The notes under the pieces: model-generated
The model's input: the letters and a program-made list of their open reading frames with translations, nothing else
Databases searched by the model: none
What the model was told of the DNA's origin: nothing
Assembly (NCBI GenBank): GCA_022592445.1
Contig: JABYQR010000037.1
Coordinates: forward strand, 145,691-209,690
Length of the DNA stretch: 64,000 bases
Direction of reading: 5' to 3'
Source: Cytidiella melzeri
Lineage: Eukaryota; Basidiomycota; Agaricomycetes; Polyporales; Irpicaceae
Program-made: the position numbers and the translations under genes
In this document: in pieces, positions 35,413-46,146 of the stretch
How positions within the stretch are numbered: the first letter of the stretch is position 1
Layout: each line of letters begins with the position of its first letter

Positions 35413-36759
35413 GGTCGAATAAGGCGGGGAGCGGCGACGGGCGCACGACGACAACGACCACGACGGTGAGGCCACGGGACATGCACAGAGACAGTAACAC
35501 GCCTTTGCCTCTCTCCACAAATCGGGATCTCACGAAGCGCTGAACGGGCCTGCTACATAATCTCTCTTACATCACCGACTGGCACAATCGGCTACGATCA
35601 AATGATTCCCAAACGGCAAGTGTGTAGGATCGTGAGTTCCGGGGATTTCTAGTAAGGGGAAAGTACCAGACAATCGCCTACGCTACGCATGCACACAATT
35701 TTTGAATTGTTCATGCACATCAACGGTTATCTGCCTAGGCAGCTACGGGCGAGTCACAAGTCATCTCCAACTTGCAGCATGTACAATGGCCATTATGAAA
35801 CATTAGAAAGAGTGTCAGCCCAGATATCCATCCTTTGTACAGCAGGTGAATGTGATCTTGTATGACAGTGATCATGGGTATTTATTAGTTGCATCTTTCA
35901 AAATCTTGACATGAATAATCCTGAGACCCACATCACTTGTGCGAGTAGGGCCAGCAAGGGGCAAGATACAGTTCCCAATGTCCGTGTGTTATTTATATGT
36001 TGGTGTTTGAAAGTTACGAGTGCAGGGGATGACTTTGAAGGTCAACTAACTCTAGGAGTAAGTGTCTTATTCTTTGTCTGCTCTATAGAAGTGGTATATA
36101 TACATGTCTGTAACTAGATTACTAATGCTACAGCAATGTCATAAGAGTAAGGATTGGTAATCCATAGTCCTGCTTGCTAATACTACTGAATAGAGAATGT
36201 AAGCAATGACTAAGCATCCTGCATAACTGAATTGTGTTGTGATTTTACGTGCCATTCCGACTTGATGCGCCCAACTGAAAAGTACACATGTACTCCTTTT
36301 CTTTTCATTTCCGATGCCTGTTCTCAATTTCCGTCTCTCATGTTTTTTCTTATAATTTTCCTGTACCTGTTTCAATCTTGTGTTGTCTGATTCTTTTACA
36401 TTCTTCACCTTCCATACACGAATTATCCGCTTCGCTCCTGTATTCTTGTACCTGACTCCTCGTCTCTCGCCCCTCTCGTGTACTCGTATTTTTCTAAGTC
36501 TTTCTCATACTATACATGTAAAAAAGGTATAAAAACTCTAGCTACTTGACTCGAATCGACATCTCTTCATTCGCATTTCCGCCCCCCTTCGGTGTGCTCC
36601 AACCCTGCTCACCAAAATAGTGCTGACTGAGCCTTTAGTAAGCTCGATACATATCGTTACAAATGTGTTGCGGAGCAACTGCTGCTATGCTGATAACCCT
36701 AACAAGGGAGTGAAGTAGAGAGGAAGGGGGCAGATCTCCAACGACAACAATTTGAACAA
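35413..36759. other. Intergenic boundary between host genes and transposon island
   Basis: Begins as the CK2 alpha promoter, then becomes AT-richer. A TATA-like GGTATAAAAACTC at about 36526 followed by pyrimidine-rich sequence may belong to a promoter or old LTR, but I found no matching TG...CA ends with a target duplication. No gene seen. Confidence 0.35.
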
Positions 36760-36936
36760 GGTATCAGTGGAGTTTAAAGCGTTGAGAGAGAAGACTGAGG
36801 TGGTGGTCACTGAAAGAGTTGGGGATCAAAAGCAATAGCTGTGCATTGATCAAAGTAAGTCTTATATACGGTAACTACTGGCGCTAAGCATGCAATCAAA
36901 GCGGAGTCTCAACATGAGTCTCAGTATATTTGAACA
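36760..36936 (-). repeat. Copia 3' LTR
   Basis: Matches 42606-42782 with roughly ten scattered substitutions, which makes the insertion older than the gypsy copy nearby. Inner end ...TATATTTGAACA (TGTTCAAATATA on the element strand). Confidence 0.85.
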
Positions 36937-36943
36937 CTCCCCT

Positions 36944-39900
36944 TCAAGCATGAACATGAAGCAGTTCATTGAAGTGCTTGAGTTTTTCGAGAGGTAGTGC
37001 TTTAGTAAGAGTATCAGCACGTTGATCGGCAGAAGGTACGTGGTGCACAGTAATGTACCCTTTAGTTACACGATTGCTGATGAAGTTCTTGCAAATGTTG
37101 AAGTGTTTAGTACGTTGAGAGTGTTGTTCCTCGGGGGAACAAACAATCACAAGAGTTGACGCGCTGTCAGTGTACATCTTGACAGGGTCCATAGTGCAGT
37201 TAAGTAATTCATCTATGAGGCTCTTCGAATAGATGGCCTCTGTGGACGCATGAGCAAGTGTGCACAGTTTGGCTTCGGTGACCAATAAAGTTACAAGTGA
37301 ACTGCACTTACTTGATTAAGAGATAAGCAAGTTGTTGTATGTGAAGGTGTAGCCCATTATTGGTTTATTGCCGTACGTAGTCATACCATCAGAGTTGCCA
37401 TAACCTACGAGTGAAGTAGAAGTAGGGTTGGCTTGGTTTCCTAGGACAAGCCAGTAGTTGCATGTTTCCTTGAGGTAAAGGTAACACTGTTTAGCTGCAG
37501 CGTAGTGTTCCTTAGCAGGGTCGGATGAGTATTGTGCTAGTTGACCAGTGCAATAAGCAATGTCTGGCCGAGTACTGTCGGCGACGTAGCGTAAGCCACC
37601 AACAATAGACATGTAGTGTGTAATGGCGTCAGCGTCCTGATGTGGTTCGGTCACAGCACAGGGGGCTAAGTTGTGCTCGTGTACCATTGGTGTGCAGCGT
37701 GAATGCTTGTGGTCAAAGTTGTATCGCTTAAGTATGTTCAAGATATAATTCCTTTGGCAAAGCTTGATAATGCCTGCGGCTTTATCATAAGTGTCATGGA
37801 TGGCCTGACTAGCCCTTAATTTTTGCAATTTACCTCTTGTTTTTATCTGTAAAACTCCGGGCTGCAGCTCAGTTGCAACCTTTCATGCATAAACTCCTTT
37901 TGCACGTCTATTAAGCGCCCGTATCACGTGGCTTAGACGCTCCACACGGTCACATTACTTGCTACTACGTCACACTAGCATGTGACTTAGCTTAAGTAAG
38001 ACCACATGGCTACAAGCACATGGCTCAGCCCATAGCTAGGGTTTGACGTCATAGATACTGCCCACATGGGCTCCTTATTGTTCTCTTTATGGAAGGATGT
38101 TCTCACAGGTGTGGGAATGGAATACAATAGTTGGTCTCCTTTTAGATAGATTCTCTCACGGATAGAGTTCTTGGCAAGGTCTAGACAATAGCTATTGTTC
38201 TCCTTTAGGTAGTCCTTTTGTTCTTCGTTCACATGGCTTCTTGCAAAGCCTGCCCTCAACATGGTCTGTGCGCAGGTCCCTGAAGTCTATATAAGCAGCT
38301 ACATGTACGCTCCTAGCCCCCATCTCGACCTCTTGGTCTTTACTGGGCTAGGTAAGCAAATCCCTCCTGTACTACATAGCTAGTAGTACCCAATACTAAC
38401 TTGGTCTTTACTGGGCTAGATACCTGCATAAGGTTTATAGTTGGTGAGAGCATTGTGCTATACGTCTGCCACCACCTCGTCGTCGTCTTCCACTCCGTGT
38501 CCCTAGTTGCTACGTTGAGCTCTGTCTCCGTGACAATAAGCAACTTCCATGCCAAGCATCCAGTGGATAGTTCCACTGTTAGTAAGTTCAACATGTTGTC
38601 TGAGTGCGATCTCAAAATGTTCGGCAACAGTAGTAGTGATAGTGCCAAGAGTAATGTCATTGACGTGGACAGCAAGTAGAAGTATGAGTGTATCACCTCG
38701 ATAGAGGTAGAAGACTGCATTGTCGAATTCACAACGCTTCAGTCCAAGTGCAAAGAGTATGTCACATAATACTTTGTACCAACGACGTCCGGCTTGCTTA
38801 AGGCCGTAGATAGTTTTCCGAAGTTTAAGTACCCAGCCAGGTGGCAGGTTCAGAAGTAAGTCACCAGGAGGTGGACGAAGATAAAGGTCTTCATCCTCAT
38901 GGATGTTACCATATAAGTATGCGGACTTGATATCGAGCTGAGTGATCTCAAAGTGTAGTGAAGCCGCGAGAGTAAGCACAAATCATAATGAACTCATATG
39001 TGCAACAGGTGTGAATAAGTTGTTCAAGTAGTAATCAATGCCGTCACGCTGGGAGTATCCTTGCGCAACAAGTCTTGACTTGAGTTTAGTGACTTTGCTA
39101 TGTTCGTATTTTGTTTTGTAGACAAAGCGCAAACCAGTGATGTTTGCATTTGGCGGCGGGATACAGTATTCCCAAGTGCCAAGTTGTTTGAGGGTATAAA
39201 CCTCGGTTTTCATTGACTTGAGCCAGTCGATCTTGAGTGGGTGGTTAAGTACGTCTTTGTAAGTAACTGGATCACCGACATCTTCAGCGTAGTATGCATT
39301 GAATTCAGTCAAGTAGAAGGCAATGTTTGTATCGACTTCATCATAGTTTAAGCCTCGAGCTTTGCACAAAGGCTTAGGCTCTCTAGTAGAACACCTAAAA
39401 CCAGAAGGGTCAGGCTCGTCGATGTCCATGGGTTCGACATGAGGATTCTCCTCGAGTTCAAGTTGTTTTTCAAGAGTAGGTTTTTCAATATTTGGTTCTT
39501 TCTCCCCTTCAATTTGTGCCGTAGAGTCAACAAATTGCAAGTTTCGTTCAACGCCTACGCGTGTTCTGAAGTAAACGTAGTGGCCTTTGGAATATTTAGC
39601 AAAGCCTATCCAAACGCCGCGCTTGCCTTTTGGCGCGAGTTTATTGGTTCGGTATTTGTCGTATACAATACACGGTTGACCAAACTTTTGAAGCACATCA
39701 AGGTTTGCTTCAGTACCATAGCATTTGAAGTAAGGAGTTTTGTATTGAAGAGGAGCACGAGGAGTGCAATTATAGAGATAGACTGCATGAAGCACAGCGT
39801 ACCACCATAACCAGTTCGGTAAAGCAGCCGTATGCAGGTTTACACAAAGCAAGTTCATAATAGTCTGGTGTGTGCGTTCAGCAACACCATTTTGTGCAGG

Positions 39901-42556
39901 AGTATTGTGCACAGTAAGCCGGGGTATAGTACCTTGTGACTTCAAGTAGGTTGTCATATTTGCACCAGTGAATACGCCATCGTTGTCAGCTCGAAGGATC
40001 TTGACGCAAATATTGTATTGCGTAAGAAGCTCAGTAGAGAAGATAACCCATTGAGTGAAGGCATCATCTTTTGTTTTGAATGGCGCAAGTGTTAACCATC
40101 GAGTTGAGTTGTTGTCAATAGTCAACCAGTACAGATAATGACCAGTAATCGACACAGTGGGTAGTGGCCCAAAGATGTCAATATGAAAGTGATCACCAAA
40201 GGAAGTAGCCAACGGCGAAGTACGAGCTTTGGGGACTGGAGTACGATGAATATTATTCAAGATACAGTCCTCGCACGGAGTTTATGTGCGGTCAGTGATA
40301 TGAGTAGTGATGATAAGCTTGGACGTTTCGAGTAGTTTGTTTATCTGGAAATAACTGATGTGACCGAGTTTTCTATGAAGTTCAAGCATCGTTATACCAG
40401 ACTTATGCACGCTTGCTAAAGAAGTCACGCGAGTAGAGTGAAGTGAATACAAATTGTGTATTTCTCGTATCACAGCTACACAAGACGCGTTTGAGTCATA
40501 TATGGTACAAGTATTTGAAAAGAAAGTAAAGCGATAGTCAGCATCCAATTTTGAAACACTGATAAGCGTAAAGGGTAGTTGTGAGTTGTAGTAGACATTC
40601 TTTAGCATGAGTTGATTATGCATACCATTTTCTTGTTCTACCTTGAGTACCATGTCGCCGGCGAGTTTGAGACTTATTTGTTCTGAGTTGGCAACAGTGA
40701 GTAAGATAGCCGGTACAGAGTGAACATTGAAAAGTAAGTCACCATATGGCGTACAGTGTATAGTAGCACCAGTATCGATGACATGAACACACTTGTCAGA
40801 CGACGAAGTCGCGAACAGTGGGAGTAAAGTAGAAGAAATGGTACGAGGAATGACGTGCATTGTGACGTCCAAGTTGGAAAGAGACTTAACACACGCGCTC
40901 TGACCAGTGAAGCCACTGCCTGTGGTGTAGTTGAAGACGGGCACGGAGTGAGGGTGCTCGAGGACCTCATTGTCCGAGTCAGCAGTGGCAGTGACGTTGG
41001 CCATGAGGCCAGTAGCAGTTGAAGAGCCGGCAGCGGTGGACTCTTTCTTCTTGCCTTGAGCAGCAGCGGCAGCGGATTTGCAAGTGATGCCCTTCTGTTT
41101 CATCGCAGCTTTGGACTTTTCAGTCCAGGGCAGAGGGCAAGTTGGCATCATGTGGCCAGGCTGCAGTTGCCCTGACCAGAAGTGGAGGGCTTGCTCGACA
41201 AGTAGGGAGCTGCGGCCGCGCGAGCAGTAGTGGTGGTTTTGGTCAAGCGTTTGACCACGGCCTTGCCCTTGGCGTGCAAAGCCGAAGGAGCGTGAGCTTT
41301 GTCCTTTGGGACAAAAGTGGTAGGCCCCTTAGACTCGGAAGTCTCCGGGGGTGCGTGAGTTGCCAGTTGGTGAACTCGCGACGAAGCTCAGCAATGAGCG
41401 CGTTGGGCCTGTAGCAGAACTTCTCTCCAGCCAGAGTGGAAGAACGTACGCCGACCTTGTAGTTCTGGCGTGTGGCGACGTAGGCAGGAGGGATAATCCC
41501 GATGATGGCAGCATAGAAGATGTGATCGGGGATGTCGACGCCAGCAGCAATAAGCTTGCTGCGGATGTTGGTGGCATCGTCGAGCAGCTTGTCTATCTCA
41601 TAGATAGGACAACGAAGGTGGAAGAGCTGGTATATCTCATTCGCGTCAGACACGGTTGTCTTTGGATTGTAACGTTCACGCAGCTTATCCATGAGTACGT
41701 GGGGCTTGTACTCATTGAGATAGTTTGCCATGACCGAGTCAGAGATATGACCAGTCAGGACATTGAAGACAGCCCGCGTAACCTCTTGAGGAACGGTCAG
41801 GCCACCTCGGAGTGTGTGGAACTCCAGTATAGTTGACATAGCGGTCTCAACGCGGAATTTCCACATCGGCCAGGTGTCAGCCCCAGTAAGTCTGCCAACA
41901 TCAGAGAAGGCTTTGTTAATGTTGCTGAGCAACATAGCGAAGTTGTTGTCATGGCCAGGTGGCACGGACAGAAGTTGCGACACTTTGCGTGTTGACCTAG
42001 TGCCTATGGAGCTAGGCGGCGGCAGCGGTGGCGAGCCACCAGGAGGGCTACCAGGAGGAGGGGGAGTTGTCAAACGGCGAGCAGGACGTTTCTCGCGTCG
42101 TCGTCTAGGCCTCTCATCCTCATCCATACGGTTATCATCACTGTCATTGTCTCTTCCATGAGGGTGACAACGGCAATCGTCATTGCGAAGAGTATCGAAG
42201 GGGATGCGACGGCAATCAGCTGGAGGAGTGGAGACATGACGAGCACCTGGGATTGTTTCACGATTCTCAGAGCTAGATGAGTGGTTGTCGTTGTTACTGG
42301 GTTGGGGGTCGATGTCTGGGACATTAGAGGTGGATGGTCAAGCTGAGGGAGCATCAGTCTTTGTGATAGGGGTGGAAGACATTGAGGGAGGAGGTGTAGT
42401 AGGAGCAGGAGAAGGAGTAGGGGTGAAGGTGGGAGTTGTCCTGCGAGTGGTGGTTCTTTGGCGGGGTTGAGCTCTGGTGCCCCTGAGAAAGTTGGTTTGG
42501 TGTCGCTCTCTAGTGGAACGACAAAGTTGAGCTTGATCAGCGAGATCAGAGCTCAT
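36944..42556 (-). pseudogene. Copia gag-pol remnant
   Basis: In element order: N-terminal gag from about 42556 (MSSDLADQ, interrupted by TGA near 42338); a UBN2-type gag core (41.4-42.1 kb, TWPMWKFRVETAMSTIL); protease (VIDTGATIHCTP, about 40.78 kb); GAG-pre-integrase (LHRKLGHISYFQINKLL); integrase core (about 39.4-40.2 kb, HIDIFGPLP, ADNDGVF, NGVAERTHQ); reverse transcriptase (38.5-39.2 kb, KSRLVAQGY, QLDIKSAYLYG, IYGLKQAGRRWY); RNase H (36.94-37.29 kb, ending ADTLTKALPLEKL). In-frame stops at 40282 and 38983 look like CAA-to-TAA and CGA-to-TGA changes. The catalytic box reads HVNDI in place of a VDD, so the polymerase is dead as well as truncated. The C-terminal part of reverse transcriptase (37316-37786) resumes in frame beyond the nested LTR. 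Confidence 0.85.
37792..38535 (+). mobile_element. Solo gypsy LTR nested in the copia reverse transcriptase
   Basis: 744 bp beginning TGTCATGGATGGCC and ending TCTCCGTGACA, the same family as the LTRs at 45387 and 52260. It is flanked by a perfect 5-bp target duplication ATAAG (37787-37791 and 38536-38540). No internal sequence is present, so it is the product of LTR-LTR recombination. It keeps the TATA box, the 68-bp intron-like segment (38352-38419) and the ACAATAGCTATTGT palindrome. Confidence 0.93.
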
Positions 42557-42605
42557 CAACAGAGAGGAGTAGGTGGAGAAGTGTAGTAGAGTGAAGATAA
42601 AACAA

Positions 42606-42782
42606 TGTATCAGTGGAGTTTAAAGCGTTGAGAGAGAAGACTGAGGTAGTGGTCACAGAGAGAGTTGGGGATCAAAAGCGATAGCTGTGCATTGGTCAAA
42701 GTAAGTCTTATTTACAGTAACTACTGGCGCTAAGCGCGTGATCAAAGTGGAGTCTCAACATGAGTCTCAGTATATTTGAACA
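42606..42782 (-). repeat. Copia 5' LTR
   Basis: 177 bp from TGTATCAGTGG to TATATTTGAACA on the plus strand, partner of the LTR at 36760. The element reads leftwards from here. Confidence 0.85.
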
Positions 42783-42861
42783 GACAACATGTCACAGATT
42801 CTCAATGTTTCTACAAGACTTGCTTTACCAGGCAACGGTATTATTGGGAATATTTCAGTGC

Positions 42862-42922
42862 TTATCTGGCATTTATCCAGCACTTATCTGGTGTCAATTT
42901 AGGCGCTTATCCAGCGCTTATC
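42862..42922 (+). promoter_or_regulatory. Cluster of five TTATC (GATAA) motifs in the LTR
   Basis: Five TTATC cores at 42862, 42873, 42884, 42907 and 42918, in a degenerate CTTATCCAGCG-like repeat of 11-23 bp spacing. On the other strand each is GATAA, the core bound by GATA factors. It may be a decayed minisatellite or a regulatory cluster. Confidence 0.4.
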
Positions 42923-43006
42923 AGGCGCTTATTCCGGCACTTATTCTCAGTGCCTATCAATTGATGCGCTGATGTGCTCCTTTCCTGATCTGTGTATCAC
43001 ATGATA

Positions 43007-43044
43007 GAACTCTCTAGAATCTTCTAGAATCTTCTGGAACCTTG
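43007..43044 (+). promoter_or_regulatory. Heat-shock element array in the solo LTR
   Basis: Alternating GAA and TTC triplets with exact 2-bp spacing: GAA 43017, TTC 43022, GAA 43027, TTC 43032, GAA 43037. Imperfect flanking units are GAA-ct-CTC at 43007-43014 and TTG at 43042. Five consecutive perfect units exceed the three usually needed for heat-shock factor trimer binding. The TATA box lies about 290 bp downstream. Confidence 0.6.
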
Positions 43045-43502
43045 TGCAACATGCTGGAACTATGATGTCATAGTGTAGAACATTATAGTAGATGATGTCA
43101 TAGTTCTTAGAACCTTCTGGAAAATTCTAGCCTTGTCTTAGAACAAGCTAGAACAAGTCTAGCCTTGGGACTGGGTCATGGGGTCAGGTCATGGGGACAA
43201 TTGCTATCAGTTGATTATTGAAGTGGCACCACTAGGGCATAGGGCATGCTTAGTAAGGTAGATTACTTTGCTTACTCATGTAGGTATTAGTGGTCTAAGG
43301 GTAGTACCTGGGGTCCTTCCCTTCATGTATATATAGAGGCACTCCTGAGGGCATATCCCCTCAGTCTTATCCACTCTGTTGATAAAGGACTACTCAGTAC
43401 TCCCCAGTACACACTCTCACCAGCATTCTACTCTCTATCTCTCTATCTCCCCCTCAAGTTAAACACTTATCTGGTGAGTGTAACCTTAACTGTTACACAA
43501 CA

Positions 43503-44647
43503 AGGTCAAAGTTGATGATGAGCAGGCAAGCAGGCACTGAGGCCGGATACTAGCAGTGCAAATGACAGATTTAATAGGGTATAATACTAAGTTACATGCA
43601 GTAACTCACCTAGCAGTGCAAATGACGGAGAGGTCAAGATGCAGAGCTAGGGAGAGTGAGGTCTACTATATGTACTGTGTCTGGGTGGTCTGTGCGCAAG
43701 TTCCCACACTAGGGACTGGAGTAACAATAGAACAATAAAGGACCAGGGTAACAATCAGGGACCAGGGTACGTAGAACAATAGAACTAGAACAATAGACAA
43801 TATGACAATAGAACAGGAACAATAGAACAACAGAAACTGGGGAAATCCCTGGGGAATCCCTAGACAATAGACAGGATACAATAGACAGAAGACAATAGGA
43901 CAATAAGAACTGGGGGAAGCCCTGGGGAATCCCTAACAATGGAAGGGGAACAATACAACAGTAGCCTAGGTTGATCTGGAACCGCTCCAGATTGAGTCTA
44001 GGGTTTGGGTCTGGACTATTGATGAATAAGGCAGGATGTCACATGACCTGGGTTAGGGTTAGGTCTGGTAATAGTCCTAGCCAGAAAATAAGCGCTCTAG
44101 ATAGGCGCCTGATACTGTAAACTGGTGACTGTGATGGAAAATTCTGGTCTCTGTTGGACTATCCATGTCAGAACGGTTTTCACACCAATTGTTGTTCTTC
44201 ACCTCTTTGATTATCCTGATAACTACTTGTCTTCCTTACATTTGCCTTGACAATCCAACTTGTCCTTCCTCCCTCATTCCCTGATCTGCATTGCCTCCGT
44301 TCAACATGGACTATTATGTCATTGTTTATCTTCTTGTGTCCATTCAAACCTTTGACCTAACTCCAATTGATTACCGTTGCCTTGGTTCAGCCCTCGGCCT
44401 TTCCATACCTCCGTTACCACTCCGTCAGATCCAATCCTGTCTATCTCCTGTTTTGGGTTCAACCCCTCCTCCAGTGATTTTCGCCTCATGGTCCATCTTT
44501 CTATTGTCCCTTGACAGTCTTTTCTCCCATTGGCTTTCCAAAGTAGCTGTTGTTCTCTGTGTATTGTTCTTCCTTTCTATTCCTCCAATTTGTTACCACT
44601 ACTTCGGACTGGTCCGAAAGTAATTAGGCCAACATGTATAAATAGCC
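43503..44647. repeat. Repeat-rich spacer with AACAATAG-type short repeats
   Basis: No gene supported. A block at about 43729-43960 is filled with short dispersed repeats around ACAATAGA plus two copies of a CTGGGG-AATCCCT motif. TAGCAGTGCAAATGAC occurs twice (43550 and 43612). A hydrophobic frame at 44291-44623 has no recognisable family. Confidence 0.45.
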
Positions 44648-45386
44648 TGACACGGAGACAGGGCTCGACATGACAAACAGGGACAAGAAGTGGAAAACAA
44701 CAAGGAGGCGGTGGCAGGAATAGAGCACAATGCTTTCACCAGCTATCAGACTTTGTTCAAGTTGCTAGCCTAGTAAAGACCAAGTTAGTATCTGTACTAC
44801 CAGCTATATAATACAGGAGGGGGTGGCTTACCTAGCCCAGTAAAGACCAAGAGGTCGAGATGGGAGGCTAAGAGCATACATGCAGCATCTTATATAGACT
44901 TCATGGACCTGCACACAGACCATGTTAAGGGCAGGCTTTGCAAGAAGCCATGTGAGTGAAGAACAGTAGAACTACCTAAAGGAGAACAATAGCTATTGTC
45001 TGGACTCTGCCAAGACCTCTACTTGTGAGAGAATCTATCTAAAAGGAGACCAGTTATTGTATTCCATTCCCACACCTGTGAGAACATTCTTCCATAAAGA
45101 GAACAATAGGGAAAGAACAATAGGAGTCCATGTGAATGGTATCTATGATGTCAAACCCTAGCTATGGGCTGAGCCATGTGGTTGTAGCCATGTGGTCTTA
45201 CAGAAGCTGAGTCACATGCCAGTGTGACGTATCAGCTAGTAGCATGACCGTGTAGAGCATCTAAGCCACATGATACAGGCGTTTAATAGACATGCAAAGG
45301 GTTTGGCAGAGAGGGTTGCAAGCTAGTTTCAATGCTAAAGACTAGAGGTAATATGTGAAAAAATAAGGGCTAGTCGGGCCATCCAG
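44648..45386 (-). mobile_element. Old inverted gypsy solo LTR, split by the full-length element
   Basis: The reverse complement of the gypsy LTR, diverged throughout. It starts TGACACGGAGACAGGGCT and runs to ...GGGCCATCCAG. Its last four bases (GACA) lie beyond the full-length element at 53021-53024. The flanks TAGCC (44643-44647) and TAGCT (53025-53029) are a 4/5-matching target duplication. It still has the intron-like segment (44831-44765 on the minus strand) with GTAAGC and TACTAAC. Confidence 0.85.
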
Positions 45387-45896
45387 TGTCATGGATGGCC
45401 TGACTAGCCCTTAATTTTCGCAATTTACCTCTTGTTTTTATCTGTAAAACTCCGGGCTACAACCTAGTTTCAATTCTCTCTGCATAAACTCCCTTTGCAC
45501 GTCTATTAAGCGCCCGTATCACGTGGCTTAGACGCTCCACACGGTCACATTACTTGCTACTACGTCACACTGGCATGTGACTTAGCTTAAGTAAGACCAC
45601 ATGGCTACAACCACATGGCTCAGCCCATAGCTAGGGTTTGACGTCATAGATACCGTCCACATGGGCTCCTTATTGTTCTTTCCCTATTGTTCTCTTTATG
45701 GAAGGATGTTCTCACAGGTGTGGGAATGGAATACAATAGTTGGTCTCCTTTTAGAAAGATTCTCTCACGAGTAGAGTTCTTGGCAAGGTCTAGACAATAG
45801 CTATTGTTCTCCTTTAGGTAGTTCTTTTGTTCTTCGTTCACACGGCTTCTTGCAAAGCCTGCCCTTAACATGGTCTGTGCGCAGGTCCCTGAAGTC

Positions 45897-45940
45897 TATA
45901 TAAGCAGCTACATGTACGCTCCTAGCCCTCATCTCGACCT
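45897..45940 (+). promoter_or_regulatory. LTR core promoter and predicted transcript 5' end
   Basis: TATATAAG at 45897-45904. The sequence ATCTCGACCT begins 34 bp after the start of the TATA box, at the expected initiation distance, and is exactly complementary to the 10 bases just after the LTR. The start site itself is inferred. Confidence 0.6.
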
Positions 45941-45960
45941 CTTGGTCTTTACTGGGCTAG

Positions 45961-46028
45961 GTAAGCAACACCCCTCTTGTACTACATAGCGAGTAGTATC
46001 AATACTAACTTGGTCTTTACTGGGCTAG
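45961..46028 (+). other. Intron-like segment inside the LTR
   Basis: 68 bp with GTAAGC donor, a perfect TACTAAC branch site (46003-46009) 19 nt before the 3' end, and GGGCTAG acceptor. The 20 bp before the donor (CTTGGTCTTTACTGGGCTAG) are repeated at the 3' end of the segment. The same segment is at 52832-52899, 38352-38419 and, inverted, at 44765-44831. It is exactly missing from the LTR at 59888. Confidence 0.6.
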
Positions 46029-46146
46029 ATATCTGTATAAGGTTTATAGCTGGTGAGAGCATTGTGCTATACGCCTGCCACCACCTCGTCGTCGTCTTCC
46101 ACTCCGTGTCCCTAGTTGCTGCGTCGAGCTCCGTCTCCGTGACATT

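Larger units (their letters stand above)
36760..42782 (-). mobile_element. Decayed Ty1/copia LTR retrotransposon with nested LTR
   Basis: Two LTRs of about 177 bp bracket a minus-strand gag-pol with the copia order: gag, protease, integrase, reverse transcriptase, RNase H. A polypurine tract (GAAGGGGAG on the minus strand) sits directly inside the 3' LTR. The polyprotein is broken by stops and a frameshift, and is split by a 744-bp gypsy LTR. The outer end of the left LTR has lost its terminal TG/CA (GG in place of TG). A possible target duplication GACAA (42783-42787 and 36743-36747) lies 12 bp outside the left LTR, so it is not secure. Confidence 0.88.
42790..43497 (+). mobile_element. Solo LTR of a second, different LTR retrotransposon
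   Basis: 708 bp with TGTCACAG start and CTGTTACA end, flanked by a perfect CAACA direct repeat (42785-42789 and 43498-43502). It contains a TATATATA box at 43328-43335 followed by a CT-rich initiator region, as in a U3-R-U5 unit on the plus strand. It is unrelated in sequence to the gypsy LTRs here. It directly abuts the copia LTR. The boundaries were found by looking for the duplication, so confidence is moderate. Confidence 0.6.
45387..46144 (+). repeat. Gypsy copy 1 5' LTR
   Basis: TGTCATGGATGG...TCTCCGTGACA. Contains a 14-bp perfect palindrome ACAATAGCTATTGT (45794-45807), a TATA box, a predicted start site and an intron-like 68-bp segment. Confidence 0.93.

Noticed and set aside
35900..36760. 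Possible further LTR with TATA-like GGTATAAAAACTC
   Set aside because: No TG...CA ends with a target duplication and no second copy in the window.
36755..36770. GGTATCAG resembling a Met-tRNA primer site (TGGTATCAGAGC)
   Set aside because: It is on the plus strand at the outer end of the 3' LTR of a minus-strand element, the wrong place and orientation.
37316..37828. 170-codon ORF as an independent gene
   Set aside because: Its first 13 codons come from the nested LTR end and the target duplication; the rest is copia reverse transcriptase/RNase H linker.
44291..44623. 110-codon hydrophobic ORF
   Set aside because: Sits in repeat-rich sequence, no motif, Leu/Ser/Pro composition typical of translated pyrimidine-rich DNA.
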